64,000 bases of DNA, from assembly GCA_907165065.1 (NCBI GenBank), contig OU015528.1, positions 25,626,015 through 25,690,014 on the forward strand, given 5' to 3'. Positions within the stretch are counted from its first letter, which is position 1; every line of letters begins with the position of its first letter. This DNA is from Caprimulgus europaeus. Taxonomy: Eukaryota > Chordata > Aves > Caprimulgiformes > Caprimulgidae. The notes beneath the pieces were generated by a model, which did not search any database, was not told the origin of the DNA, and saw nothing but the letters and a program-made list of their open reading frames with translations. Both the position numbers and the translations under genes were made by a program. This document shows, in pieces, positions 22,701 to 36,879 of the stretch.

Positions 22701-25700
22701 TGGACCTAATATCTGAGTGCACAGTTTTGTCACTGAATCCAGACATTGGCACAGTTAAAAGCACAGTCCCTTTGGGAGCCCACACCACTCTGAAACCCAC
22801 TCTGAGCACCAAAGAGGCTGAGAAAATTCTGCTTATATTTTTGGATAGTAAAACTACAGGTGGTAGACTACAGACATGTATGCTACTAGCTTCAACACGA
22901 GTTAATTCCTGTGGTTACTAATCTTAATGGTAAATTGAAATTTATGAGGCAGTGAAGTTAATTGAAAGAAGATCAGATTGTCACTGTTCTTACCATGTAC
23001 TTTGCTATTTTTTTTTTTCCAGTGGGTTCAGCTTTCTATTGTGATGTCTGTACCTTTCTAGTAATGAAAGAGAATGGACTTGATCTTCAGCTAGTCCATG
23101 CCAACCTGCTCCCACTGAGCTGAGTAGGACTAAACTGGTTTGAAATAGCCAAGTCTAAACACTTAAAATGAGAAACCTGGACTGTGAGAATCCAGGGAAC
23201 TTGGAATTAAATGCATTTCTTCTTCCTACTTCTTTATATATGTGATTTTCTTCCATGAGATCAGAACCACCACCAGAAGGAATCAATTGTTGTGGTTGTT
23301 TTTATTTATGTTTCAACAGCACAGGGAAGGCTTTTGGAGATCCCAGTGTGTTAAGTGTTACTAAAAATGAGATAGGGCCCACCCCATCTAATTTACATAG
23401 CTTAAAAAAAACCTCAGCAAGTTGTGCTGTATTTTAAGTTCATCTTTATCCTCTCACAAGAGACACTAATAAGCTGTTCCCCTTATTTTTGTCAATTCTC
23501 CTGAGTAGCAGCCAACCATTAGACTTGGGTCCATCTCATATCCTTCTGTCAAGAGTAAAAAGGCATTACAGACTGGGAGAGGAAATTGAGAGATTGATAC
23601 ACAATTTTCTCCAGTAATACTGTTTACAGATCTCTGAGCAAGCTGACACAGCAATATAGCTCCCACTGCTACCATTTTACTCCTTATCCTGGGGGAATTT
23701 AACTTGTTACTTTAGAAATGCAAGTGTCCCTTCAGTATATTTTGAGCATAGAGCCACAGTTTTAACTTGGTGAAGACTGGGTACAGTATGTATTTGTCCT
23801 GTGACTGCCGTTAAGCTCTTGGCCCTAGAAGACCTAACTTTCTACATCAATAGAGTTCATGAGCTGGTTTAACAAAACTTATTCTATACTGAACAATATC
23901 TTTAAAAGTAAGTAGGTAGGTGATTTAGCAGCTCAGGTTAGCAAACTAAGAAGTCAGAGCCCAGAAAATTAATGCAGGAAAACAGGCATTTAGCAACAAA
24001 TTATGGGTAGTTTAGATGTTGAATGGGAACAGAAATCAGTGGGATTTACAGGTTGTAAACCCTCATAGAGTCTGGCTGTAAGTACCAATAATTAGCAATT
24101 TGGCATCAGGAAACTCAAAATGCAGGCAAGTTCATCAAAACAGGAAGATAAATGGGAAACTGTAAAATCTGACACTTGTTTTTAAATCACAGATTCTATA
24201 GGAAATCAAATCTCTGTCCTTGAAGAAACTGAGACAGATATTTCAGTCTGTTAAATCCTGGCAAGGGCAATTTGAACCAGTTGTGTCAGAAGTATAGTCA
24301 TCCTGTTGGAAGAACTCCAGAAAAGAGATTAGTGGTTGTTGAAGCAAGAAGCAATAAAAGCAATTCAGCCTCCTCCAGGAAAAGGTAATACCACAACAAC
24401 GTGGTGTTCCCAGGATAATGGAGTATTAGGTTGGTGAGTGAGTTGATGTCATTGATAAAAGACTGGAAACCGTGATTACTCCAGTAAAATAAATTTTGCT
24501 CTAAGAAAAAGGGCATACATCATATGTACCTGAAAAATAGCCTGACAGTATACCCAATAAGATAAAACAGCTACAAACGCACCTGAGTATAATACAAAAC
24601 TTGTAAAATTATATGGATGGTGATATTCCATCACCTAGTATTTTAGCAATCAAGTGTGAATGTCTAGGTCCCATCCAAAATCAATTTAATAACATTTAAT
24701 AAAACTTGTAGATTGGCCCACACAGCTGTGGAACAAAAAACTGAATCCTGACCCTTTGGCTCCCTTGAAGCCCAGTTCTCTTCTGCATTGATGCTCCTAA
24801 GAGGTGAGGTCCCATAGCCCTCCCCCACACTGGGTCCATAGCTATTAGTGATACGATTTCGTAGTGTGGTACTTTGATGGATGGCTGTAGAACATAAGCA
24901 CCCTAGCCTGCAGCTGGACCTGCCATTTAAAAAAGGTATTATTTCAAACAAGTGCATGACACATTTTTAAATTATCATTCCTAAAAGAACATAGAACACA
25001 AAAAGAAACTGAGCCAGTGGGACACGAAGATAAAGACAAACAAAAAGAATAAAAGCACTGATGGCAATTTGGCAACTTAAGAAGTACTGGAGAGACTGAA
25101 GAGGGATGATAATGAACAGGAACTGTTTTTCCAGGCACTGAATACAGCTACTGTGATTCAGATTTGGAAGCTGTGTAAAGGTCTGAGAAAAGTAGGAAGA
25201 AAGCATTATTTAGACTAGTTCTGAGAAGATCCTACATAACCCCAAGGGTCTGAGCTTGGCGCTATGATAACACAGCTGACTGCGTAACTGGAATGTTTTC
25301 ACAGCAGTACATAAAATTATTTCTAGGAAGACAGACCTGCAGCTGAACCATTTATCACTGTTTATGGACTGGCTGGGTTCAGACCATGTCTCATGGGCAA
25401 AGGTGCTTCCTGTGGCTCTGACTTCAAAGTGTACATATTAATGTTAATGTACTGGAGTACATCCTTTAGTCTATGACTGGCACTCTTGCTCTGCTTTGGA
25501 AACTGAAGAAATCTGAACTCTGCAGTGGCAAAGGATCCCTTAATGCCCTTACTGCTCCAAAATAGTCCCATGGGCTGTACATTATCAAGTGTGGAAAATA
25601 TACCTGCTAAACACCTCAGAAGAACTCCAGTTACTGTAACAAATATAACTTCCTTTTCCCAAGACACAGAAAGAGAGAGACCAGACAGAGAGATTTGACA

Positions 25701-28700
25701 GAACTGCTACCGTTTAGACAAAGAAAAAAAAAATATGAATGAAAATTAAATATGACTGCCAAATAATGGAAAAGATAGAGAGAGTACAGTAAAGTTTTGA
25801 ATTGTGCCAAGGAAAGAAGATCATGAGGAGAATCTGGAAAGACGATACAGATTCTGGAAGGTCTGCAGCTGGAACTCTGTCCCAGATGAGGGAGAGATAT
25901 ACAGTCTGAGACACAAGTCTAAACAGAGAGAGGAAACAAGCAAAGGATTAGTTCTGGAAGGTGTCAGTCTGGAAGCTCAGACTGACTCCAACTCACTAGA
26001 TAAACTAAGCAGGCACAGGAAGAAAACAGAGCTGAAGTGTCAGAGAAAGGCAGTTGAGTCACAAAGGAGAAGGAGATCTTAAAGGTGAGATAAAAACTCA
26101 CATAGGATGGGATATCAAGAAAAAATGTTTTGGCTGCTGTGCTGAAAGCAGAACAGACATTGAGTTGGATGACACAATGTTTCTTCCTCCAAAAATGCTG
26201 TAAAAGCTCTGTGCAGAGAAGTTTCAAAAGGGATGCTGAATCAATCCAAATGGAAGCAAGGAAAGAGCCGGGCAGAGGAGCTCTGTGCAGCAGCTGTAGA
26301 TGGCTCATTTGGTAGAAATATAAAGGTATGCATAAAAAGGGGAGAAACATGGAGCAGGCTGAGAACTGCTCTTCTGGAATGGAAATTGGATACCAAAATG
26401 TTACGTATACCTTGGCATTTCTACTGCATACATATACAATGAAAATTCTTTATGAGTTTATACTATAAGTGGCAAAAAACATTTAAAATAAGCTAAACGA
26501 TATATTTCTGAATTATTCACTTAATAAGAATTTCTGTATTTTGCAAGTACGAAGGCTCAATGTAATTAAATGGGTATATAAACTGAGTAGATATCACGGT
26601 CAAACAGACGTAACCTATTGCAGGGAAATGCAATTGAATTTGCCCTATGTAATTAACAACCAATGATCAGCTTTCTCAGCCCCTGCAGAGATGAGCTTCA
26701 TTAGTCTGAGCTGGCTATTGATAGCTTTCCGTATTTCCATCATCCCCTGGAGCATGAGGCAGCCTTTCACGCATATCTGTATTCAGGACTGGTTGGTCAG
26801 ATGTGGGGAAAGACTGCTAGGGGCCCGCTGGGGTAATGATTTTTAACAGCTGAACTACAGAAGCTAAGGTGATTATATAAAATGAATTCAGTTTGTGAAT
26901 TCAATTAAAAATATGTTTTAGCACAATGAGAAAGTAATGATTTTTACTGCAATTATAGAAATACGCTTATGCTAATTTATTTTCTTACTAGAATGCAAAA
27001 CACTCTTTAAGGGATACAGTTCTGCACTATCAGCAGTTTATAAATATTGTAGAAGTTGTGCAGATTTGAAAGCTCAGCTCTGGTCAAGTGAGGAATGAAA
27101 TGAGTCTGATCAAGTTTCCACAAAAAAGTAGGAACTGGATCAGGCTTTTTATTTAATGGCACCAAGAGCTACCCAAGGCCTGTAGCCAGAGAGATTCTCA
27201 AAACTGAAAAAGTTCATTGTTTAATAATTTCAGGCTGCCCATTTACAGTGGCTCGTAGCCACAAGTTTGAAAGTAAATGAGTGCAGCTTTTGTGGGAGTG
27301 CAGAAGTAGCTCCCAGTGACTGTGTGATTACTGGTTTTTAGCATTCATCTGATAAACATGGTCAGTTATTCTAATCTAGCATGTTAACATTATAAAAATG
27401 TGATCAAATAAGCCTTTATTAGTCCACTCGTGTAATTATTTTTCTCTTGTTATTGTATATGATATCAGATAGCTTTCATGTTATCAGCATGGCACTGCAA
27501 AGAAAATAAATCAGAGACCTTTAAAATAATCTCATTCAAAGTTGCTATGAAATATGTCATTTCCTAAATTCAACAGCTATAAGTACAAGTTTATCGTCCA
27601 AGTCCATAGACAACCTTGGTAATCTCAATTTGCATATCTTTCTCTTCAAGACTAAGGCCAAATATTTCAGGATGTGAGATTCCCCTGAAACAAGTTATAT
27701 CTTATTTTCAGATAGTGTGAGCAATACACACTGGTACTGACCTGCTTTTCTGGAAGTGAAGGGGTGACTACTCTACCTACACAGAAAAGAGATAACAATT
27801 GAAGTATTGTTGTACACTTTTCACTGTTGGGACTAATTAGATGATTAAAGTACATCCAAAAATATCCAGGTACTCACTGTGATATTTAATTCACAATCTT
27901 TATCCATCTGATGAGATTTCTGGCTCCTGCTGCCTGACTCAACACAGCTGCCGTTGCTGTATACAGGATATTGGGTGGAAAGACCCACATAGCCACAGTT
28001 CCTCATCTTCATTAACTCTTCTTTGCTTCTAGATGTCTCTTTAGTGTTGGCCTTTACATAATCACCTAAAGTCTTGTATTACATCTCAATACTTTCCAGG
28101 TATTTTTCGCTGTCCTTATCTGCCTTGACCCAGTACTTACCCTACACGATTCAAACTGCTTCCAGCCAGGGAATACAGAAAAATGTTTGAGAAAGTGTTG
28201 CCAAGCACTTGGAGGCTGGAAAACAGTAAGGACCCATAGGAAGACTTGAGGAACATGACATTTCTTTGGGAGGTTCGTTGCATGGGTTGTGCACTAATTC
28301 TGAAAAATGAAGCAGTCAAACTCCTGGTATTTACTTTTTTACGCAGCTGTCTAAGAGTGGAACTTGAGGTTAGCAGAAGGACTTACTTTTCTCTTGAGTG
28401 TTTTCATAGCGTGTTATGCCCTTCTGTGCCCAGGAGCTGCTAGGGAGTTTTGCCTCTGGGACCCATGCAGATGGGAGCAGAGCAGGTGGAAGAAATCTAA
28501 CACCTCTGTGTGTGTGTTGCCCTCAGCTTTGCTGGACTTGGTGAAAACAGAGGTAGCAGCTCAACCCTTCCAGATCTGACTGATTTAAGCCCTACTCTTT
28601 CCCCAGTGCACTGCAGTGAATATTGAATGATAAGAAAATCTCAGCAAGACTGCCTTCCCCAAGCAGTGAGGCTGAAGGGTTCAAATGAGTCTTGGCTGTC

Positions 28701-31700
28701 TCCCAGTGCAGGGCTGTGAGCCCAGCCAACGATGAATGAACCGCTTCTGCCATGTAGGTGCAAGACATGCGTTTCTTTTGAAGGGAACTTCTGTGAAGTG
28801 AGACATTCATAGTTTCTCAGAAAGGACAGTAATCAAACCAGGTGTCCTTGCATTTAGTAAGCTAAGATAATGCCCTTATGTTTTAAGAAGGACGTGCTAT
28901 GGAGATAGTAGGCTTGTATGAGATGGGTCTTTCTTTAAAGAAGAGAGGAATTTTGGAAGCATGAGGAAAGTAGAGTTGTGTATCTTTCCCACCTAAAGTG
29001 AGCTGATAAAAACCTCAAAAGCTTCAGTTATTTCACTTTCCTACCTGTTTACTGCCTGTTAAAGCACTTGCCAGCCTCTTGACAACCATTGTGCCAGTGT
29101 CAATGAGGGGTCTATGGAGCATAAGAGGTGCTCAGGTAGTGCCTAAATATCCCGTTCTGACTCTGGATCCTGGCATCAAAGCACTGTAGTGTTGAGTACC
29201 ACTGTACTCCAAGACCTGCATTTAATTTCTGTCCACTTCTGGCTTTGTTAGATGGAAGGCTAAGACTAGGTCAGCTTGGTGAGACAAGAGAATACCTAGT
29301 TATATGTCTCACTAGCATTTAGGGGTTAAAGAGTTGACAAAGCAGCTCATTTATATAATACAGCCTACACAATTCAATGTGCTCCAAGGGAAGATATTGC
29401 TGGAGAGCGCTGTCAAAAACACATGCTTAAAAAATTTAGTAGCTTTGGGGGATAAAAATTGGACTTGAGCAGCTATAAGGATGATTAGCTCCTTAAATCT
29501 CTTCTGTGAATCCTATTAAATTAAACTTCCACAGCCTGAAGAGCTTCTGTCCTCTTCCCCCACCAACTCCCTAGATAAAGGGAATGTGTTGTGCTAGACT
29601 AAATATTACTCTAATAGAAGGCTTCTCTCAAAAGAAAAACTGGAAAAACACTCATCAGATCCCTGAATTACATGGGATCCAGTTCTATGTGCAGACACCT
29701 TTCTTGACCTGTCTGAGCCAGTTTTGTCTCCTCTTTACTGACCTGCAGAACTGAATAATTGATGGCTATTGACCTTCCTACACAACTGCAGAAGCAACAA
29801 AGGAGAATGTTTAGAACCAGCTCTATTTCCAGATATTTCTTTGTTGTTGTCCCTTTGTGTGGAAAGAAAGAAAACTAGAGCCTAAAATTATTCCCTTTTT
29901 TGAACTTAAAAATATTGCAGTACTGTACAGTGGTGCAGATGGTGTGAGACAGGGCTTGTTACTGAGGATATCTGTTGCCTTTCATAAAAGCTGTGAATTC
30001 ACTGTGACCCCATCATCCTGTCTATGTTTAGCTGAGCTATCTGGACCCGAGGGAGCCTGGAGTCTGGACTGTCTCCGAGATGCCCATGTGCACACTCAGC
30101 TTGTCCTTGTAGGCAACCTGAAATCAGAGATGCAGTTTCTCTCAAACCTCATACAACCCAGAACATGTAGTGTGTATTAAGCCTCTAACCCCCAACAGTC
30201 TGCACCAGCAGATACTTTCCACATTAATTTTGGTAAAAAGAATAGAGATGTAAGAGCTTAAGGGCCAGATTTTAAGAGACACTGAAGTGCTTAGCAACAC
30301 ACATAAACAGCTATGTATGGCCCAGGCCACATTTAAGAGGACATGGAGGGGTGGGACAGGAAGGTTGTGAACAGTACCTGGATAAGGGCCTTGTGGAGTT
30401 GAAATACCAATTATTATCATCTGAAAAAAAGGACAGGCACTTCAGAGAAGAGAAATGTCTTGTTTTAATGTGGGACAGACAGTTTGAAAAAAAAACAATC
30501 TTTTTAATGTAGTCCTAATTTGTTGGAACGTTTATCAGTTGTATTACTAATATCTGATATTTATTGGGAGCATTTATCATAAATGAAAAGTCATGCAAAA
30601 CCACACAGTTTATCTAATTGCTCCCTTATGAACACATGGTCACAGCTAATTTTGAATTTTGATCTTAATTGTGGCCTTTTTTTTTCATCCTTGAATCTAG
30701 CATACTTCCCCAAGCCCCGTACTTGCAGTGTGCAAACCCAAGCATCACACGCTGTTTGACTGCAAGGCAAACCCAGACCAGTTTGCTGTCTCAGTCACAT
30801 ACTGACCATGTCCAAGAGGTTCAAGGAAAATAAAGGTCAGGAGAGGGTGACCGTGTCTGTTAGTGATGTAAACCTGCATCCTCACAGTGGCACTGCAATT
30901 TCATTGCTGCTTTTGGATCTAAAATACATCAATGAATATGTGGGGTCATGGAGAATCTACAGAGTGTTCTTGGAAGATAAGGGAATGGTTTTTATTATGA
31001 GGGAATCATTTGGATTTGCCTCATCATGTCTGCATGAATAATCCAATTCTTATGGAATTGGTCGCCTGCATATTAAGACACTGAAATAATTACTGAATGT
31101 TAGCTGTGACAAAAAATGTAATCATCCCCATTTTGACCTTGTTTTTAAACTTGTGTTACCTTTTTAAAAAATGTACACTTACGACTGATGCCAAACAGTA
31201 AGTTGGTTTTTTAATACTGTCATGACTGAATGAGTACATATTGTGTCTCCACATCTGATAACTGGAATGTGGGGCCTGATGAAAAAATAAAATTTAGTAA
31301 GCTTTGTACTAAAAGGATGTCTCCTTTTAAATCTCCCTCTCTGACCTATTATCAGTAAATAACTCATATGTTCCTACAGCAAAGCAAAGAATAGACTATA
31401 TTAATTAGTTTATAGTACATCTAATTTAATTAATATTTTTAAAACCTCCAAATCTCGTTTGTATTTTCTGAGCACATTAGAGTTTATCACTTGTATTTCC
31501 ATATCTAAAACTTTGTGAAGTTTAGGAATTCACTAAATACTGTATTCTGGGTATTTGGGTATGGAAGATGTCAAGCCATATGCCTGAAAAATAACTAGTT
31601 TGGAAAAAGTATATGCAAGTTGAACAAAATTTCCTAATGCAAAGTATGAGGTGACATTGATAATAAAGTCACTCCATTAGTGACACCTGTAAAAAGCTCC

Positions 31701-33883
31701 TTTGCATAAGGAGTGGTAATGCTGCAGAGATTAGATTTCCTTTTCTTAGTTCCACCAGCAGAGCAGTAGAGAGCTCATCAGCTTTAGTGATGTTTAACCT
31801 GTGGTTCAATCAGACCATCTGTTATCTCTGGCAGGCTGCTAGCTAGTCATTTCTATCTGGGATACATTAAAGCCTTAATTTTCAGCGGTTTTACCTTCCT
31901 TCTGGTCAGGTAGGAAACACTGCATTCCTTCCCCAGTATCTCTTTACTGGAAAACACACTGACCAAGTGTGGCCTTTGGAAAGCTGCAGGAATAGCATAT
32001 GGGCTGCCATGTTAGGTGTGCACAGCTGGGGCTTAGCAGCTGTGAGCTGAAAATCGACATAGAGCTCAAAAAAAGACTGCTGATAGATTGCTAGCTTGTT
32101 TGATTTTTTAACTTATTTTTTATTTTATTACCTAACTGTGGCTTTTTCTGGTCTTGGCTCTTTGCTTGCTTTATACATGGCATTAAAATTCTCATTTGCT
32201 ATGCAGTCATTACTGGCATTTCCATCTTTCATGCTTTACTGATACCAAGTTTCTACATGGAGGGAGCCTTTCTGGTGCACAGCTGCAGCATTTTACAAAG
32301 ATTACTGGATCTGTCAGAAAGTATCACTTAACAGTATGATGGTGTCACTGCTGACGTTTGAAACCTATCCGCATGCATTTAAAACCCCTTAATGCAGCTG
32401 GACTTTACTGGATACACGATTTTGAGGTTCTGCTTGAAAACAGCAAATGGATAGAAAAATAATGCTTCATCTTATTTGTCTCCTGCTGCCCTGATCTATG
32501 GCTGCCTTGGGGCCACTTGTGTGGGGTGGAGGAGATCTCCATGAACCACCCATACTGCTGCCAGGGCCCAGGTCAGCAGCAGCCCTGCCATAGCCAGAAG
32601 CTACCTTCAGCATCTGCTTCTGAGGGAATCCTTCCTTCCTGGCACAGGAACAATCTGCAGGTTGCTCTAACACTGGGTAGATAAGCAGTGCTTTTTGCAC
32701 TCCTTTCTGATTGGCACTCAGTCTACTCTCCAATCTTTTATTTTGTTGGTTTGCATTTCTACTGTGCTATGGAATATCTCACAGGTATTTGTGTTCTCTA
32801 GCTGGGAGCACCTGCTTCTTTAAAGAAGACAATTTAAATCATAGGAAGGGAATGCAGCTTCATTCTCAGTGTTAACTGCAGAGAGCGATAACCATGTAGC
32901 ATTCTGGAATCTGCTGATTTACCCATCTGTGCATTTGGCTTTTCGTGTCTATATTGTTTATAATGCAGTTTCAATGACTGCAGTCTGGAACTTATCAGTT
33001 ATCTGGAGGTCACTGGAAAATAAGTAAAAATACGCACATAAAATATTTATGTATAATTTTTCCTATGATATTTAAAAGGCTAAGCAGGAAATTAAGAGCT
33101 TGATCCAGCAAGCCTCACCATGTAGATAGTTTTGTTCACCTCATCAGTGACGGCAGCCTTTGTGTGTGAGGGCTTTTTCAATCTTTGTGTGTGACTGTGA
33201 CATGAAAGTGATTTAGAAATTAATAAATTTCTCTAGGAATGCCTGGATTGCAGCTTTATACTTTAGGGAAACATACAAGTTTTATTTGTGATGCATTTCA
33301 ACAAAGCCACATTCAGTGTGTTAGCATTTAAAATAAACTGTTCATGTTTAGTGAATACAGGCATGTAATGATCCAGTCAAAATATAATAGTGTTGCATGT
33401 CATATTTAGAAACACTCCACAGTGCAAAAATGTTTAGGTTTTTTTACAAGGCATAGAAGTTTTATTTCCCCCTCCTACCCCCTTGAGCGAGCCTATGGGA
33501 TTTACTTTGGAAGATTCAAGGAAACTTTTGTTGGGGATTCAAAATTTCATGGTCAAGAACAGGAAAGTTTTATAGGTGTTATGAGCAGAGTGGAATTAAC
33601 TAATAACTCTTTCTCTACGGAGTCTTTTTCCATCTCAACACCAGTCCCAAGGAACTATCTAAAATCATGTTTATAATAAAGCTCTAGGGACTGCTGCATA
33701 ACCCCCTGTTGTTCAGAGAAAGGTTGTTCAGCCTGATTTTTCAGGACTTAAGTGTATCTGACTAATATACGTTGAATTCTCAGAAATCTTCTTGCAACTC
33801 CTGGTTACTCTACCAGGATACTTATTTCATTTTATATGCAAAATACTTCCTGCAAAACTCAATGTATTTTTTAAAAAGACTTA

Positions 33884-33888
33884 ATGAA
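33884..33888. repeat. 5-bp target-site duplication, left copy
   Basis: ATGAA directly before the LTR's terminal TG. The identical sequence follows the terminal CA at 35041-35045. Confidence 0.88.
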
Positions 33889-35040
33889 TGTGGTGGGTTG
33901 ACCCTGGCTAGAGACCGGATGCCCACCAAAGCCCACTCTATCACTCCCCCTCCTCAAATGGGCAGGGGGAGAAAATTATAACGAAAAGCTCGTGGGTGGA
34001 GATAAGGACGGAGAGAGATCACTCACCAATTACTGGCACGGGCAAAAAACAGACTCGACTTGGGGGAAAAAAACAAATTTACTTTATTACAAATCGAAAT
34101 CAGAGGAGAATGAGAAGTAAAACCAAATCTTAAAACACCTCCCCCATCCCTCCCTTCTTCCCGGGCTTAATCTCTTTCCCAATTTTCCACCTCCTCCCCC
34201 CAGCAGCACAGGGGGACAGGGAATGGGGTTAGGGTCAGTTCATCACACGGTGTTTCTGCCGCTGCTTCCTCCTCAGGGGGAGGTCTCCTTCCCCCGCACC
34301 AGCGTGGGGTCCCTCTCACGGGAGACAGTCCTCCACCAACTGCTCCAACGTGAGTCCTTCCCATGACTGACAGCTCTTCACGAGCTGCTCCAGTCTGGGT
34401 CCATTCCATGGGGTGCAGTCCTTCAGGAAGGGACTGCTCCAGCGCGGGTCCCCCATGGGGTCACAAGTCCTGCCAGCAAACCTGCTCCGGCGTGGGCTCC
34501 TCTCTCCACGGGCTACAGGTCCTGACAGGAACCTGCTCCAGCGCGGGCTTCCCGCGGGGTCACAGCCTCCTTCGGCATCCACCTGCTCCGGCGTGGGGTC
34601 CTCCACGGGCTACAGGTGGTCATCTGCACCACCATGGACCTCCATGGGCTGCAGGGGGACAGCCTGCTTCACCATGGTCTTCACCACATGTTGGGGGGGG
34701 AATCTCTGCTCCGGCGCCAGAGCCCATCCTCCCCCTCCTTCTTCACTGACCTTGGTGTCTGCAAAGTTGTTTTCTCTTACATCTTCTCACTCCTCTCTCC
34801 AGCTGCAAAGTGTGCAGCTTTTTTTCTCCCTTCCCTTTTTTTTTTTTCTTAATTATGTTATCACAGAGGCGTTACTGATTGGCTCGGCCTTGGCCAGCGG
34901 CGGGTCCCTTCTTGTAGCCGGCTGGCATTGGCTGTGTTGGGTCGGACATGGGGGAAGCTTCTGGCAGCTTCTCTCACAGAAGCCACCCCATGTCCCCTCC
35001 CCCACTGCTACCAAAAACCTTGCCACGCAAACCCAATACA
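33889..35040 (-). mobile_element. solo LTR of an avian endogenous retrovirus (ERVL/ERV3-like)
   Basis: A discrete 1152-bp element starts TGTGGTGGGTTGACC and ends CGCAAACCCAATACA. It is flanked on both sides by the same 5 bp, ATGAA (33884-33888 and 35041-35045). TG...CA termini, a 5-bp target duplication and no internal coding sequence define a solo LTR left by recombination between two LTRs. A 5-bp duplication fits ERVL-type integrases. Orientation is minus, because AATAAA appears only on that strand (complement of TTTATT at 34083-34088), near the LTR's 3' side. The sequence matches my memory of a family abundant in passerine and other birds (TguLTR5-like), but the exact name needs a library search. 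The middle is GC-rich and contains degenerate tandem units. Open frames across it are artefacts of that repeat. Confidence 0.92.
34310..34720 (-). repeat. degenerate tandem repeats inside the LTR
   Basis: Units of roughly 40-60 bp recur with a core like TGCTCCAGCGTGGGTCC followed by a CACGGGGT/CCATGGGGT segment. At least seven partial copies can be followed. The high GC content and the regular phase keep frames open on both strands without coding function. Confidence 0.75.
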
Positions 35041-35045
35041 ATGAA
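35041..35045. repeat. 5-bp target-site duplication, right copy
   Basis: ATGAA directly after the LTR's terminal CA. It matches the copy at 33884-33888. Confidence 0.88.
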
Positions 35046-36879
35046 ATACAGTCCAACACTGTGCATATTTTCAGAGGCCCATGGGGAACATGTCTAGAGG
35101 ATGGTCTTTGTCTGTCTTGATCTGCTTCTGTATTCTGAATTGTCAAACAATAAACCAACAATCAGTCCTGTAGGCACTTGAGAAAATGTTGTCTCTAGCA
35201 GCCCCAGAGCTAAGAGTTTTCTCCTATTTTTTTCTCCTGCAAGTGACTGAGAGTGACTTCAGGACTGTGCAAAGTGGTATTCAGAATGGAACTTGGCAAT
35301 TAAAAGCTTCTGCTAATTGAATATATACACTGTGGCCTTTAGTACAGGGTCTGACCATCGTAGGCAATCCTAGAAGAGACCACTAGAATAAATATAAGAA
35401 GGGAGAAATATATTGGGAGCAAATGCTGAAGAGGGAGGAGGTGAGAAGAGGGAAGAAGGGTGAGGTAGAAGAGTGAGGGATTATGGAACCAGTCAGGATG
35501 CCTGGCCCTTCAAGGGAGGCAGTGATAAAAACCTGTATGTTTGCTAAGATTTCAATTTTAATTTATTTAATACAGTTGAGCCCACAGGAAAACAAAACTA
35601 CCTTATCTTGTAGAGAAAGACAGGGTTAAAGACCCAAAGACTGCGGCTAAAGAGTGCATTCTGTTATTCTCTCAATTATAAAGTAGTGCTTTATTGAAAA
35701 TAATGAAATAGGAAAAGCTGACATTTTCCAGCAGAAATCTTAGGGATAGAAATTGGGTGAATTGCTCTTCCTTTTTAAATAATTTGTTTAAAATGATTGA
35801 AAATATAATAATCTGATAATATATAACTCCAGACTTAGCATGAACCTGATCTTAACAGGCCCTTCAACTGGAGGGCCCAAGGGAAGAAATAGTATGCTTT
35901 TCCATGAACGTGGCAATTCTAATTAAAAATAAATACCAGTGCACTGCAGCCATGTACACAGCAGTTTTAATCAATAAACTCTTCAGCTGAAAGATATTTG
36001 CCCTGATTTTACATATTAATTATTTGGTTTTAACATAATTTGCATGATCATACTCCTTTCTTACAATGTCAGTTATTTCAACTTTATTTATAATCTCTAC
36101 CTCCTAGCTTTATCTGCAATTAACAGCCGTAGGAGTTAATTGAGAGTTGGAGTGAGGTCTTCTCTCTGTCACCTTCTCTTTCAAACAGCTGCTAGTCAGC
36201 ACTGTTGGGTATTTAATATTGTTATGTGGATACTGTTGGACTCTGAAATCAACACATCAGATGGAATCTATCTTAGAAAATGAGGATATTTGCCATGCAG
36301 ATTTGCCCATCTGAGCTATTCATCTAGTCTGCATCTAGTCAAAGGAGAAAAATAAGCACTTCTGTTCATCTCACCTTAATATACGCATCTAAATTAAGTC
36401 AAATGAATTGCATCCTAAAATGGCTTAGCTCTATCTGTTCACCATGAATGGAGATTAGTACGAGTTGTGCAGTTGTAGATGTCTATACTGTAGACATAGG
36501 AAGATAGGTGAGGTGAATCTGGCCACTGCCCTGGCATTTTCAGCAGTTCTCTCTGTTTTGTAATTGACAGGTTATGCTATGGCTGATCAGGTCCCAGGAA
36601 GGGCAATAAATGAAGTAACCACTGCCTATGTTGCAAAATTTTCTTATGAAAAACAGCAGTTGTTCCTAACATCATTCAGTTACTGTAGAGTAAGCCAGGC
36701 AAAATCATCTTCTGCAGCTTCAGGATTCAATATTGCTATGGTCTGGATAACCTAAAAAAGGTACTGAAGATATTGAGGACTCAGTTTTGCTATTGCTTGA
36801 GACTTTTGCTACAGGAGAACAGTCTAGCTGAGATCTAGACATCAATTCTAGTTGAGATTTAGACATCGAGACAATCAAT
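35046..36879. other. intergenic DNA, no gene seen
   Basis: AT-rich sequence between the solo LTR and the first CR1 fragment. A purine-rich patch (about 35390-35470) with GAGGGAGGAGG-like runs is the only compositional feature. No convincing open frame is present. Confidence 0.6.

Larger units (their letters stand above)
12665..33888. other. intergenic DNA, no supportable gene
   Basis: About 21 kb of AT-rich sequence. All open frames are short (under about 130 codons), have no recognisable domain and no consistent splice context, so I call none. Small landmarks are an A run at about 17059-17075, a (TA)-rich patch at about 16674-16712, and an Arg/Glu/Lys-rich open frame at 25804-26082 that I could not place. 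No RNA gene, CRISPR array or recognisable transposon was seen. Old degenerate repeats cannot be excluded by eye. Confidence 0.6.

Noticed and set aside
25804-26082. 92-codon Arg/Glu/Lys-rich plus-strand frame
   Set aside because: The charged composition follows a purine-rich strand. No recognised family and no partner exons.
34413-35120. 235-codon plus-strand frame
   Set aside because: It lies almost wholly in the solo LTR and runs past its end. It is a product of the GC-rich sub-repeats.
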